From contig NZ_VBSL01000005.1 of assembly GCF_006149005.1 (NCBI RefSeq), positions 310,338 through 374,337 on the forward strand: 64,000 bases of DNA, written 5' to 3'. The notes under the pieces were generated by a model. The model was not told the origin of the DNA and made no database searches. It saw only the letters and a list, made by a program, of their open reading frames with translations. Positions 1 through 10,310 of the stretch are shown piece by piece (within the stretch, counting starts at the first letter, position 1; each line of letters starts with the position of its first letter). Both the position numbers and the translations under genes were made by a program. The DNA comes from Larkinella sp. C7 (lineage in GTDB: Bacteria; Bacteroidota; Bacteroidia; Cytophagales; Spirosomataceae).

Positions 1-1
1 G

Positions 2-55
2 TTGGTAAAAGCGAAGCAGTTTCTTCGCGAAAAGGTTGACATGGCGGCTTTATAA
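2..55 (+). CDS. C-terminal tail of an upstream gene, probably an ECF sigma factor (partial)
   Basis: An open frame enters from the left edge and stops at TAA 53-55. Its last 17 residues are LVKAKQFLREKVDMAAL. The basic/hydrophobic ending resembles the tail of region 4 in Bacteroidota ECF sigma factors, and the next gene is a FecR anti-sigma factor, the usual partner. Only 17 codons are visible, so the assignment rests mainly on gene order and is inference. A hairpin terminator follows. Confidence 0.4.
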   Translation: MVKAKQFLREKVDMAAL

Positions 56-87
56 TCCGGCTTACTCCTATTCCCGTTTTTTGTTCA

Positions 88-130
88 GAAAGCCATTCGA
101 CTCCCACCGTTCGAATGGCTTTCAACTTTT
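88..130 (+). terminator. Hairpin terminator after the upstream gene
   Basis: Perfect 13-bp inverted repeat, GAAAGCCATTCGA (88-100) and TCGAATGGCTTTC (111-123), with a 10-nt loop and then CAACTTTT. It separates the upstream gene from fecR. The T-run is short. Confidence 0.65.
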
Positions 131-235
131 ATACACCCCCGGTTCAGACCGGTTTTATCAAAAATATTTCTCTGATCAATAGTCTTTTAGCAAGTCGGCA
201 CAGTATTATAGGCAACTTACCAAACTACCGATAGA

Positions 236-1276
236 ATGGTACGGTCCCGCGCCGAATATTTGATTAACAAACTCATCAGCAACTCGCTGACGGGGAAAGA
301 ATTGGATGAATTGCTGGAGGGGCTGGGAAAAGATGAGACACTACAGGAGTATTCGCCGATTCTGGAAAACTATTTCAATGAGCTGGTCGAAGAAGAACGT
401 TCACCTTCCAACTCAGAACCAACTATAAAACCGGATGACGAGGCCGCCCTCACGCGGTCAAAAGGGATGCCCCTGCCGATTCGAGCATTCTATACCGATT
501 ACCGGGGAATAGCCGCCTTTGTCACCCTCCTGTTTAGTCTGGGCACTTTATACTACTTTTTCGCCACCGGCAATTCGACGCTCCCCATTGCCCTAAACCA
601 ACCCAAAACCGCCACTTTTGCACCGAATACGCCCACCAAAGAAGAAGCCGTACCCCGCGGAAAACGGAAAAGCCTGCGCCTGAGCGACGGCAGTGTGGTG
701 AAACTCAATTCGGACACCAAAATACGGTTTCCGAATGCCTTCGGTCAGGCCGTCCGGACGGTTGCTTTGCAGGGAGAAGCTTTCTTTGACGTGGAACGGG
801 ACGAATCGAAACCGTTTGTCATTTCGGTGGGCGATCTCCGTATAAAAGTACTCGGAACGTCTTTTAATGTAAAGAATTATGACGACGAAAATGAGGTGGA
901 AATAACCGTCCAATCCGGTAGGGTTAGTGTTAACCTGAATGCCGAAACAGCGACACCCATTATTCTGATAAAAGATCAAAAATTAATCTATTCCAAATCG
1001 ACCGAATCGTTTCGGATTACCGACGTCAATGCCGTGCAGGAAAGCAGTTGGGTAAACGGCTCCCTGCAATTCAATAATACGCCCATGATTTCCGTGGAGC
1101 GAACGCTGGAAAAGTGGTATGATGTCGATATTATCATTGAAAACAAATCACTTTACCATACGTCATTTACGGGGGTTCATCTGAATGAAAGTCTTGATTC
1201 TATGTTAGAATCAATCACGTATGCGATTGATGCACAATACGAAATTAACGGCAAAACCGTGACCATTCGAAATTAA
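236..1276 (+). CDS. FecR-family anti-sigma factor
   Basis: Inner-membrane regulator expected to hold an ECF sigma factor until a TonB-dependent receptor signals. The 346 residues show an N-terminal cytoplasmic helical part (1-85), one transmembrane segment at about 91-111 (GIAAFVTLLFSLGTLYYFF), a FecR domain at about 137-235 (LRLSDGSVVKLNSDTKIRFP, then LQGEAFFDVERD and VLGTSFNVKNY), and a DUF4974-like C-terminal domain (about 275-345). It lies between a probable sigma tail and a SusC with an STN signalling domain, the standard cell-surface signalling order. The ATG at 236 is the first in frame. Family assignment is strong; the partner sigma factor is inferred. Confidence 0.92.
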   Translation: MVRSRAEYLINKLISNSLTGKELDELLEGLGKDETLQEYSPILENYFNELVEEERSPSNSEPTIKPDDEAALTRSKGMPLPIRAFYTDYRGIAAFVTLLFSLGTLYYFFATGNSTLPIALNQPKTATFAPNTPTKEEAVPRGKRKSLRLSDGSVVKLNSDTKIRFPNAFGQAVRTVALQGEAFFDVERDESKPFVISVGDLRIKVLGTSFNVKNYDDENEVEITVQSGRVSVNLNAETATPIILIKDQKLIYSKSTESFRITDVNAVQESSWVNGSLQFNNTPMISVERTLEKWYDVDIIIENKSLYHTSFTGVHLNESLDSMLESITYAIDAQYEINGKTVTIRN

Positions 1277-1404
1277 CAATATCATAAAAAGAGAAACGAT
1301 GAAAATGAACGAAAACACCTCTTAATTTGATGTGGCAAGCGGCTTTATGGATAAAATTAAATTCATTTTTATCTACAGATAATTCCTACTTAATTAATAC
1401 TTCT

Positions 1405-4400
1405 ATGAACTCGAACTCTATTATTCCACGAATGCTAAGGCATTTGTGTACAGTAGCACTGTTGGCGGGGTTGTGTTTCTCGGCAGCATGGGCAGATCGA
1501 CCGGAAATCGATCTGGAAAATGTTAAAATATCCCTGGTCCGGGAGGAAGGATCGATTCAGAAAATCATCGGTAAAATTACCAAAATTACCGGTTACGTAT
1601 TTCTGTATGAGGACAACTTGAAAAGCGAACTCGAAAAGCGTGTCAAAATCGAGAATGGCAACAATCTACAAAGCATCCTGGCCAGCATCTCCCAACAATC
1701 GGTGCTGGAATTCAAAGCGGTAAACAAGAACATCGTTATTCGGAAACGTTCCGGGCAACCGTCGGAGCCGAGTGAGATCAAGCAAGGCCGCAAAGTGAGT
1801 GGCCGGGTAACGTCCAGCGTCGACGGCGCTTCCCTGCCCGGTGTGAACGTGGTTTTGAAAGGCTCGCAAACCGGTGCCAACACCGACGGAAACGGCCGGT
1901 ATACGATCGATGTTACGGGTTCAAATCCGGTACTGGTTTTTTCGTACATCGGTTTTGAGACCCAGGAAATTGTCGTCGGAAGCCGCAGCACCGTTGATCT
2001 GACCCTGACCGAAAGTGCCGAAACCCTGCAGGAAGCTGTCGTGACAGCCCTTGGCATCAAACGCGAAAAACGGTCGTTGGGTTACGCCGTGCCTGAATTA
2101 AAAGGCGATGCGCTCACGAATGTAACGCAGGAAAATGCCATGAACTCGCTGGCGGGCCGGGTGCCTGGGGTTGCCATCAACCAAACCAGCGGGGTGGGTT
2201 CTTCCATCAGCGTCGTGATCCGGGGAGCCAAATCGCTGACGGGCGACAACCAGCCGCTGTTCGTCATCGACGGGGTGCCGGTGGCCAACGGATTGAACAA
2301 CCTCCGCTCCATGGGAGACCGCAATAACGTCGACTACGGGAACGCCATCTCCGACCTGAACCCGGAAGATATCGAAAGTATATCGGTGCTGAAAGGCCCC
2401 AGCGCAGCCGCACTGTATGGCTCACGCGCCGGGAACGGGGTTATTCTGGTAACCACCAAAAAGGGCACCAAAGGCAAAGGGGTCGGCATCACGTTCTCGA
2501 CCAGCAATGTGTTCGAACGGCCCTACCGCTACCTGGATTTTCACTACAAATACGGCAACGGCGACCGCAATAACCGCCTGGACGAAAGCTCGGCCTACTG
2601 GGGTGGCCCGGCGCTCGATGCCGGCATCAACGCCGTTCAATGGAACAGCCCGGTGGGTGCCGATGGCAACAAGGTGGCTACACCACTGGTGTCGTACAAA
2701 GACAACATGAAGAACTTCCTGGAAACCGGGATTACTTCGACGAACAACATTGCACTGGCGGGTTCGGGGGACAAAACAACCTACCGGATTTCGTTCAATA
2801 ACATGACGAACAAGGGCCTGATTCCGAACTCGGACTTATTCCGGAATTCGCTGGCAACGGCGGTGGCGTTCGACATCAGCAAAAATTTCAAACTGAGCAC
2901 GAACCTCAACTTCGTTCGGTCGAAATCGAACAACCGCCCTTCCACCAACAACCGGGGTGCTAACCCGCTCGAGGCTGTTTACCTCTATCCGCACGTCGAT
3001 GTGCGTCAATTGACCAACTATTGGGTGCCGGGGAGCGAAGGAATTCAACAGCGGTCGGTTTCTTCCAACGGCGATAACCCGTATTTTCTGGCCTATGCCC
3101 TCAACAACGGCTTTGTCCGCGATCGCGTTTTCGGAAATATCAAACTCGACTGGACCATTTCGCCCGAACTGTCGGCTTACGCCCGGGTTTCGCACGACCA
3201 GTTTGCCGAAAACCGGGAAACCAAAATTCCCTGGAGCTATTCCCGGGGCCGGAATGGTGGCTATTACCTGCAGGACATTGCCCGGTATGAAACCAATGCC
3301 GACGCCATGGTGACCTACCGCAAGAAAATCAGCGATTTCGACTGGAGCATCTCCGGCGGTGGAAACGTCATGAAGCAAAATTACCGCGATTCCTACATGG
3401 GCGGAGCCATCCTGACCATCCCGAACCTGTACCGGATTTCCAATATTCCGAATACCGCCCTGCAATTCTCCAACAGCACGTACGAGAAGGCTATTTACAG
3501 TTTGCTGGGAACGGCATCGCTGGGGTTCAAAGACCAGCTTTACCTGGATTTGACGGCCCGGAACGACTGGTCGAGTACGTTGCCGGCCGCCAACCGCTCC
3601 TACTTCTACCCCTCGGCTTCGCTGAGCTGGCTGGCCAACTATACCTTCAACCTGCCATCGGAAATATCATTGCTGAAATTCCGGGCCAACATCGCACAGG
3701 TCGGGAACGACACCGACCCCTACCGGCTGGTTCCGGCCTTGGGAACCGGTTCGTGGGGAAGCCTGATTACGACCAACGTATCGGGAACCCTGCTGAACCC
3801 GCAACTGAAACCGGAAATTCAGACCTCGACTGAATTCGGTGTAGAGTTGAACCTGTTCAATAACCGCCTGCGGTTCGACGGAACGTATTACAACGCCGAG
3901 AACAAAAACCAGATTCTGACCGTTACGACGCCTACCTCCTCAGGATTTGGCAGCAAGCTGATCAACGCCGGGGCGCTGGTGAGCAAAGGCTGGGAAATCG
4001 TGTTGGGAGGAACACCCATCAAGAGCACCAACGGCTGGAACCTGGATCTGAACGTCAACTTCACCCGCAACCGCACCACCATCAAGGAACTGGCACCGGG
4101 TATCGATTTCTACCAATTGTGGGACGACAACAACGGGGGAGCCTTCTCCTTCGTGGGGGAAGAAATCGGAAACCTCTACAGCCGGGGCTTTGCCACGGTG
4201 CAGGATCCATCTTCGCCGTATTACCGCTGGCCAATCCTGACCCGCAACGGCGAATGGACAGCCGTCAATGACCGGGATAAGCGGGTGAAAGTCGGCAACT
4301 TCAACCCCCGGTTTATGATGGGGATGCAGGCATCGCTTTCCTACAAACGCTTTACGCTGAATGCCAGCTTCGACTGGCGGAGCGGAGGAAACTTCCAATC

Positions 4401-5001
4401 GTATACGTACCGCTACGGCGAGTCGGACTGGCGGTCACAACGGCAGATTGACAACCTGATTCCGGGTGGGACGATGTCATCGACGGACCTGGTGAACCTG
4501 CTCAAGTCGGATCCGGAAAAATACATCATCCCGGAAAACGGCAACTTCCCGCGTGTCGGGGGACATACGCAGGCGACGGGTGGTATAGGCTTCGATTCCA
4601 ACGGCGACGGTGTGCTTGAATACGACGGCGGTTTTATTCCGGGCGTAATTCAGAATGCCGATGGCACGTATACCGAACACCTGGGCGGCACCGGCACCAA
4701 CATTTACCCGATCACCGACACCTACCCCTGGAGCTTTAACCAGCAAATCACCTTCGATGCTTCGTTTGTCAAACTGCGGGAAATCTCCCTGGGCTACAAC
4801 ATTCCGAAACTGTTCGGACTGCGCAATGCCAACATTTCGGTCTATAGCCGGAACATCATTCTGTGGACGGCGGCTAAAATCGGGATCGATCCCGAACGGG
4901 CTTTCCAGGCCGATGGTGGCCGGTTCCGTCAGGGCATCGAATTGCAGAACGTCATGCCATGGACCATTCCGGTTGGCTTTAAAGTAGGCTTCAGTCTGTA
5001 A
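1405..5001 (+). CDS. SusC/RagA-family TonB-linked outer membrane protein with STN domain
   Basis: Outer-membrane TonB-dependent importer working with the SusD lipoprotein encoded next. The frame is open from TTG 1327, but ATG 1405 is preferred because it gives a signal peptide ending ...FSAAWA (1-30). Domains in order: STN (about 45-115), carboxypeptidase-regulatory-like domain from about 130 (KVSGRVTSSVDGASLPGVNV), the SusC signature EAVVTALGIKRE near 215, plug to about 340, then a beta-barrel to the C-terminal strand (GFKVGFSL). The STN domain allows signalling to FecR just upstream. The length (1198 aa) is normal for SusC with STN. Substrate is not readable from sequence. A paralogue without STN lies at 6871. 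Confidence 0.95.
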   Translation: MNSNSIIPRMLRHLCTVALLAGLCFSAAWADRPEIDLENVKISLVREEGSIQKIIGKITKITGYVFLYEDNLKSELEKRVKIENGNNLQSILASISQQSVLEFKAVNKNIVIRKRSGQPSEPSEIKQGRKVSGRVTSSVDGASLPGVNVVLKGSQTGANTDGNGRYTIDVTGSNPVLVFSYIGFETQEIVVGSRSTVDLTLTESAETLQEAVVTALGIKREKRSLGYAVPELKGDALTNVTQENAMNSLAGRVPGVAINQTSGVGSSISVVIRGAKSLTGDNQPLFVIDGVPVANGLNNLRSMGDRNNVDYGNAISDLNPEDIESISVLKGPSAAALYGSRAGNGVILVTTKKGTKGKGVGITFSTSNVFERPYRYLDFHYKYGNGDRNNRLDESSAYWGGPALDAGINAVQWNSPVGADGNKVATPLVSYKDNMKNFLETGITSTNNIALAGSGDKTTYRISFNNMTNKGLIPNSDLFRNSLATAVAFDISKNFKLSTNLNFVRSKSNNRPSTNNRGANPLEAVYLYPHVDVRQLTNYWVPGSEGIQQRSVSSNGDNPYFLAYALNNGFVRDRVFGNIKLDWTISPELSAYARVSHDQFAENRETKIPWSYSRGRNGGYYLQDIARYETNADAMVTYRKKISDFDWSISGGGNVMKQNYRDSYMGGAILTIPNLYRISNIPNTALQFSNSTYEKAIYSLLGTASLGFKDQLYLDLTARNDWSSTLPAANRSYFYPSASLSWLANYTFNLPSEISLLKFRANIAQVGNDTDPYRLVPALGTGSWGSLITTNVSGTLLNPQLKPEIQTSTEFGVELNLFNNRLRFDGTYYNAENKNQILTVTTPTSSGFGSKLINAGALVSKGWEIVLGGTPIKSTNGWNLDLNVNFTRNRTTIKELAPGIDFYQLWDDNNGGAFSFVGEEIGNLYSRGFATVQDPSSPYYRWPILTRNGEWTAVNDRDKRVKVGNFNPRFMMGMQASLSYKRFTLNASFDWRSGGNFQSYTYRYGESDWRSQRQIDNLIPGGTMSSTDLVNLLKSDPEKYIIPENGNFPRVGGHTQATGGIGFDSNGDGVLEYDGGFIPGVIQNADGTYTEHLGGTGTNIYPITDTYPWSFNQQITFDASFVKLREISLGYNIPKLFGLRNANISVYSRNIILWTAAKIGIDPERAFQADGGRFRQGIELQNVMPWTIPVGFKVGFSL

Positions 5002-5023
5002 TCGTACCAACATCTTATTTACC

Positions 5024-6718
5024 ATGAAACGATTTCATCTTTTTTCCAAAGCGGCTTTCATTCTGGCGATGTTCCTGTTCTCCTCCTGCGAAGAGCAACT
5101 GACCGAACTGAATGAAAACCCCAATGTGGTTGACCCCGCTACGGCCAACCCAAACATGTTGATGCCAACGGTCACTACCGGCCTGGCAACCAGTTATCTG
5201 GGACTTGGTTACGGCGATATTGCCGGGGTTGTGCAGCACACCCAGAAAGACGGCTGGTTTGGCGGACATAACCACTACGACTGGACGCCCAACGACTGGA
5301 GCAATTATTATAACCTGCTGCGTAACAACGAGTTTCTGTATCAGCGGGCATCGGAACTGGGCTTTAAATTTCACCAGGGTGTGGCTCTGACCATGAAAGC
5401 CTATATTTTCGGGCTGATCACCGACCTCTGGGGCGATGCGCCCTACACCAATGCCTTGAAGGGCAATTTGTCCAACGACTACATCCTGCCGACGTATGAC
5501 AGCCAAGAGGTAATTTACAAGGGCATTATCGAGGATCTGAAAGCCGCGTCGGCCCTGTTTGCCACCGGCGAAACAACGGGCTACCTGACCAACTACGATG
5601 TGTTCTACAAAGGCAATGCGGCCAGCTGGCACAAGTTTGCCAACTCGCTGCTGCTGCGGTATTACATGCGGATTTCGGCCAAATTACCAGACATTGCCAA
5701 AGCCGGGATCGAGAGCGTCTACAGCTCCGGTATTTATATCAAAACCCCCAGCGAAGATGCTGTCATGGACTACATTGGTGCCACTGCCGCCAACTCCTGG
5801 CCCGGTGCCGTTGCGTTTGAAGCCGACCCCTCGGAATACCGCCGTCGGAAACCCGCGAAACCGCTGGTCGACAAACTGCTGCAATTCAACGATCCGCGTC
5901 TGAAAGTATGGATTGCGCCGGTTTACGTGCAGTGGGTGGCAGATCCGACCCTCGCCACCCCGGTCGATCCGTTTATCCGCCGAAACGGGGTGATTCAGAC
6001 GGGTACGGTTTCGCTGACCGATGCCGCTTTCCTGCCCCTGGTGAAAGCCGGTACAAAGTTTACCCGGAACTTCAACCCCAACACCTTTTCCGTAGCGCTC
6101 GACACGCGTGAATACGTGGGTGTTCCGCCCGGTTTGATTGACCCTAGCTCGTACAACTACAACCCAACGACGGGACAAGTTGTTCAGAACCAGCACGTTT
6201 CACAGCTTGCCGAACTCTATCGCGGAAGCAGTGGTGGTTTGCTGAAAGCCCGGCTGATGTCAGCTTCCGAAACCTCGTTCATCCTGGCCGAAGCGGCCAT
6301 GAAAGGCTGGGCGGTCGGAAGTGCCGAAACCCACTACAATGCCGGGGTGAAAAATTCACTCGAAACCTGGGGGGTTGGAACGCAATACAACACCTACATC
6401 GCCACTGCCGGTGTTAAATTCGACAACACACTGGCCCAACTCATGGATCAAAAATGGATTGCCAGTTGGACAGCAGCTCCCGAAGCCTGGTTCGATTACC
6501 GCCGAACCGGCCTGCCCGCCTTTAAACCTGGACCGGCTGCGGCTGAAAATGTGTTGCCGGTGCGTTTCATTTACGGCGATAATGAAACCAACTACAACAA
6601 CGCCAATGTGACGAGCGCACTGAGCAAGCTGGAAGAAAATTCCCATACCAAAATACGGGGCAAAAACAGCCAGTGGGCCAAACCCTGGGTGATTCAGGGC
6701 ACCGGCAAACCCTGGTGA
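5024..6718 (+). CDS. SusD/RagB-family outer membrane lipoprotein
   Basis: Surface lipoprotein that caps the SusC channel and binds the imported ligand. 564 aa; the signal peptide ends in a lipobox with Cys22 (FLFSSC). The mature start EEQLTELNENPNVVDP and later motifs (ITDLWGDAPYTNALKG, LILAEAAMKGW-like, WFDYRRTGLP) match the SusD-like_2 group. It begins 22 bp after susC and is co-transcribed with it. A terminator hairpin follows at 6741. It is clearly homologous to the second SusD at 10311, so the pair was duplicated. Confidence 0.94.
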   Translation: MKRFHLFSKAAFILAMFLFSSCEEQLTELNENPNVVDPATANPNMLMPTVTTGLATSYLGLGYGDIAGVVQHTQKDGWFGGHNHYDWTPNDWSNYYNLLRNNEFLYQRASELGFKFHQGVALTMKAYIFGLITDLWGDAPYTNALKGNLSNDYILPTYDSQEVIYKGIIEDLKAASALFATGETTGYLTNYDVFYKGNAASWHKFANSLLLRYYMRISAKLPDIAKAGIESVYSSGIYIKTPSEDAVMDYIGATAANSWPGAVAFEADPSEYRRRKPAKPLVDKLLQFNDPRLKVWIAPVYVQWVADPTLATPVDPFIRRNGVIQTGTVSLTDAAFLPLVKAGTKFTRNFNPNTFSVALDTREYVGVPPGLIDPSSYNYNPTTGQVVQNQHVSQLAELYRGSSGGLLKARLMSASETSFILAEAAMKGWAVGSAETHYNAGVKNSLETWGVGTQYNTYIATAGVKFDNTLAQLMDQKWIASWTAAPEAWFDYRRTGLPAFKPGPAAAENVLPVRFIYGDNETNYNNANVTSALSKLEENSHTKIRGKNSQWAKPWVIQGTGKPW

Positions 6719-6740
6719 TTAAATTACTTTGAACAAATTG

Positions 6741-6769
6741 AAAAGGGTGGATCGTATTCCACCCTTTTT
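6741..6769 (+). terminator. Intrinsic terminator after the first SusC/SusD pair
   Basis: AAAAGGGTGG (6741-6750), 8-nt loop, CCACCCTTTTT (6759-6769): a 10-bp stem running into a T-tract. It marks the first susCD pair as its own transcription unit. Confidence 0.85.
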
Positions 6770-6870
6770 CACGTAAATTATTTATATTTCAGCACTTTAT
6801 TTTTATAAACCGTATACTCAATCTGGTACCTCCCCTTTTCTCTTTTTCTGTAAACTCTTATGCAAAAACT

Positions 6871-9800
6871 ATGAACCGAACCTCTATTTTTTCGAAGACG
6901 CTCCGGTGTTTGTTTGTCACCACATGGTTGCTGGGAATGGTCCTCGCTCCGGCCCGGGCGCAGCAATCCCGGCGGGTAAGCGGCACCATCAAGCTGGGCA
7001 CCGACAATTCCCCCATTCCCGGCGTCAATGTGCTCATCAAAGGCTCCACGCTCGGCACCACCAGTGACAACAATGGCCGGTATTCGCTGGAGGTCAGCGG
7101 TGCCAATCCGGTTTTGATCTATTCCTACATCGGTTACAAAACCGAAGAAGTGCCGGTTGGCAACCGCAGCACCATCGATGTAACCATGACTGAAAGCACC
7201 GAAACTTTGCAGGAAGCCGTGGTGACGGCCCTCGGGATCAAACGCGAAGAACGCTCGCTGGGCTACTCGGTTGGAAAAATTGACGGCAAAGACCTGACGC
7301 GCGTCGTTCAGGAAAATGTGCTCAACAGCATGGCCGGCAAAGTGGCCGGTGTCAACATCAGTGCCACCGGCGGAACCGGCTCGTCGGTCAGCATGGTGAT
7401 CCGGGGTGCCAAATCACTCAGCAGCGACAACCAGCCGCTGTTTGTGGTCGACGGCGTGCCGATTGCCAACACGCTCAACAACGTCAGCCAGGTCGGCAAC
7501 GACAACCGGGTCGATTATGGCAACGCCATTTCGGGCCTGAACCCCGACGACATCGAGAACATTTCGATCCTGAAAGGGCCCAGCGCAGCCGCACTCTATG
7601 GCACGCGCGCGGGAAACGGCGTGGTGTTGATTACGACCAAAAACGGCTCCAAAGTCAAAAAGCTGACGGTAACGATTACCTCGAATACGGTGTTCGACCA
7701 ACCGTATAAATTTCTAAAATGGCAAACCAGTTTTGGCTCGGGGCAGTATTCGGCCATTCCGGTTTCCATCAGCAAAAACCCGCTGACCAATCCGTTCGGC
7801 AAGCTGATTCAGGAGGAAATTGGCGCCACCTACGGCGCAGCCCTGGACAAAGGCTACGAAGAAGTGCAGTGGAACAGCCCGCTGGATGCCAACGGAAAAC
7901 CGATTCCGATGCCGCTGGTGTCGCACAAAAACAACGTCAAAAACTTCGTTCAGACCGGCATCACCACCACCAACGGGATTTCCATCGCCAACAGCACCGA
8001 CCAGATTACGTACCGGATTTCGTATTCGAACATGCAAAACCGGGGGATTATTCCCAACTCGGATCTGTTTAAAAACACGCTGAATTTCAGTTCGTCGCTC
8101 AAACTCAGCGAGAAACTGCGGATGAGCACCAACATTGACATCAGCCGCAACAACTCCAACAACCGACCGGCCGGAAACCGGGGTTCCAACCCGTTGCAGG
8201 CGGCTTACAACACCTCGCCCCATATCGACCTGCTCGAACTGAAAAACTACTGGATGCCGGGTCAGGAAGGCTTGCAGCAACGCACCCAGTACAACGGGAT
8301 TTACAACAACCCGTATTTTCTGGCGTACGAAGTCAACAACGGTTTCACCCGCGACCGCGTTTTCGGAAACCTGCGCGCCGACTGGCAAATCACGAAGGAC
8401 ATCAGCTTCATGGGCCGGTATTCGCTCGACACCTACCAGGAACAACGGGAAACCAAGATCGCCAACAGCTACACCAACGATCCGCGCGGGGCCTACGGTT
8501 TGATCAACATTGGGTCCTTCGAAAGCAACGCCGACTTTCTGGCCACCTACAAAAAAGACATCGGCAACTTTGGACTATCCGTTTCGGCGGGCGGGAACTA
8601 CCGCCACCAGAAAGGCTCGAACCTCACCAACGCCACCCGCAACGGCACCGGTTTGATTGTTCCGGGCGTTTTCACGATTCAGAACATCGCTCCGGCCAAC
8701 CTCGACTACAACAGTACGAAATTTGAACGCGGCATCTACAGCCTGTATGGTCTGGCCAACCTGAGTTTTAAAGATATGGTGTATCTGGATTTGACGGCCC
8801 GCAACGACTGGTCGAGTACGCTGCCAGCCGCCAATCGCTCCTACTTCTACCCCTCGGCTTCACTGAGTGTGCTGCTCAATGAAATCCTGCCGGTTTCCAA
8901 CACCATCAGTTTGCTGAAACTGCGGGGCGGGATTGCGCAGGTGGGGAACGACGCCAATCCGTATATGCTGCTCAGTACGCTGGGCAACGCCGGAAGCTGG
9001 GACGGGATTCCGCGCCTGAACGTGCCGGGCACCCTGCTCATTTCGGACTTAAAACCGGAAATTGCCACCTCGTCGGAAGTTGGACTTGATCTGAACCTGT
9101 TCCGAAACCGCCTGCGGGCCGGTGCCACGTATTACGTGTCGGAAAACCGCAACCAGATTCTGAGCACCAAACTGCCGCCATCATCGGGTTATACCCTGAA
9201 AAACATCAACGCCGGTTTGCTGGTCAGCAAAGGAATAGAGCTAACGCTGGGCGGTACGCCCATTGAAAAGAACGGCTGGCGACTGGACCTCAACGCCAAC
9301 CTGACCCGCAACCGCACGACCATCAAAAAACTGTCGGACGATCTCCCCTACTTCACGCTCTGGACCGACGCCAAAGGGGGCGCCTGGACGTATGTGGGGG
9401 ATGAAATCGGCGATTTATACGATGCCAAAGTCGTGACGGTGGAAGACAAAAACTCGCCCTACTACGGTTATCCCATTCTGGACCAGACCGGCAAGTGGCA
9501 GTCTATCGACGCCATTAATACCAAGAACAAGATCGGCAATTTTAACCCCCGGTTTATTCTGGGTATGCAAACCTCGCTCAGCTACCGCGGTTTCAGCCTG
9601 AACATGACGTTCGACTGGCGGAATGGCGGAGATTTTGTCTCCCAAACCTACCGCTACGGCGAGGAAGACGGCCGCTCACAGTTGTTCCTGGATAAACTCA
9701 TCAACCCCAACGGTCTGACCGGCGACGCGCTCCGCAACTACCTCGTGGCCAACCAGGACAAAATGATTTTAATCAATGGCAATAATTTCCCGCTGGTGGG

Positions 9801-10287
9801 TGGCCCAACGCCCGATTACAACGGTTATCCGTTCAAGTATGGCCCCTACACCCTTCCCCACGGCGGGGTGTTCATTCCGGGTGTTGTGGCAACCGGTTAC
9901 GACGAAAATGGCCAACCGACCGGCTACAAGGAAAACCTGGGCGGCCCCGGCACCCTGATGCTGCCGTTTGCCGGTTCAACCTCCTGGGCGTTCTCGCGGG
10001 CGGTTACGTTCGATGCATCGTTCCTGAAACTCCGCGAAGTATCGTTCGGGTATGATCTGCCGCAGAATTTTGTCAAACGAATCGGGCTGCAAAACGCGAA
10101 CGTTTCGGTCTACAGCCGGAACATCATTCTGTGGACAGCCGCCAAGATCGGCATCGATCCCGAAATGGCCTTCCAGCTCGAATCCGGCGTTCAAAGCTCC
10201 GGGATTCAGTTCAAGCAGGGCATCGAACGGTATAATGTCACGCCCTGGGTTATTCCGGTGGGCTTCCGGCTTGGTTTAACATTTTAA
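6871..10287 (+). CDS. SusC/RagA-family TonB-linked outer membrane protein (second copy, no STN)
   Basis: TonB-dependent outer-membrane importer of 1138 aa. Signal peptide 1-30 (ends LAPARA), then directly a carboxypeptidase-regulatory-like domain (about 33-115, RVSGTIKLGTDNSPIPGVNV), EAVVTALGIKREERSLGY, plug and barrel. The STN domain of the first copy is absent, so this copy should not signal through FecR. Long stretches match the first SusC, e.g. LTARNDWSSTLPAANRSYFY and NVSVYSRNIILWTAAKIGID, also at DNA level. It pairs with the SusD at 10311, 23 bp downstream. Confidence 0.95.
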   Translation: MNRTSIFSKTLRCLFVTTWLLGMVLAPARAQQSRRVSGTIKLGTDNSPIPGVNVLIKGSTLGTTSDNNGRYSLEVSGANPVLIYSYIGYKTEEVPVGNRSTIDVTMTESTETLQEAVVTALGIKREERSLGYSVGKIDGKDLTRVVQENVLNSMAGKVAGVNISATGGTGSSVSMVIRGAKSLSSDNQPLFVVDGVPIANTLNNVSQVGNDNRVDYGNAISGLNPDDIENISILKGPSAAALYGTRAGNGVVLITTKNGSKVKKLTVTITSNTVFDQPYKFLKWQTSFGSGQYSAIPVSISKNPLTNPFGKLIQEEIGATYGAALDKGYEEVQWNSPLDANGKPIPMPLVSHKNNVKNFVQTGITTTNGISIANSTDQITYRISYSNMQNRGIIPNSDLFKNTLNFSSSLKLSEKLRMSTNIDISRNNSNNRPAGNRGSNPLQAAYNTSPHIDLLELKNYWMPGQEGLQQRTQYNGIYNNPYFLAYEVNNGFTRDRVFGNLRADWQITKDISFMGRYSLDTYQEQRETKIANSYTNDPRGAYGLINIGSFESNADFLATYKKDIGNFGLSVSAGGNYRHQKGSNLTNATRNGTGLIVPGVFTIQNIAPANLDYNSTKFERGIYSLYGLANLSFKDMVYLDLTARNDWSSTLPAANRSYFYPSASLSVLLNEILPVSNTISLLKLRGGIAQVGNDANPYMLLSTLGNAGSWDGIPRLNVPGTLLISDLKPEIATSSEVGLDLNLFRNRLRAGATYYVSENRNQILSTKLPPSSGYTLKNINAGLLVSKGIELTLGGTPIEKNGWRLDLNANLTRNRTTIKKLSDDLPYFTLWTDAKGGAWTYVGDEIGDLYDAKVVTVEDKNSPYYGYPILDQTGKWQSIDAINTKNKIGNFNPRFILGMQTSLSYRGFSLNMTFDWRNGGDFVSQTYRYGEEDGRSQLFLDKLINPNGLTGDALRNYLVANQDKMILINGNNFPLVGGPTPDYNGYPFKYGPYTLPHGGVFIPGVVATGYDENGQPTGYKENLGGPGTLMLPFAGSTSWAFSRAVTFDASFLKLREVSFGYDLPQNFVKRIGLQNANVSVYSRNIILWTAAKIGIDPEMAFQLESGVQSSGIQFKQGIERYNVTPWVIPVGFRLGLTF

Positions 10288-10310
10288 GCAATCCGATCTT
10301 CCTAAAAACC

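Noticed and set aside
1300-1326. Nine-codon frame (MKMNENTS) upstream of the first susC as a leader peptide
   Set aside because: Too short to support; no attenuator structure seen between it and susC.
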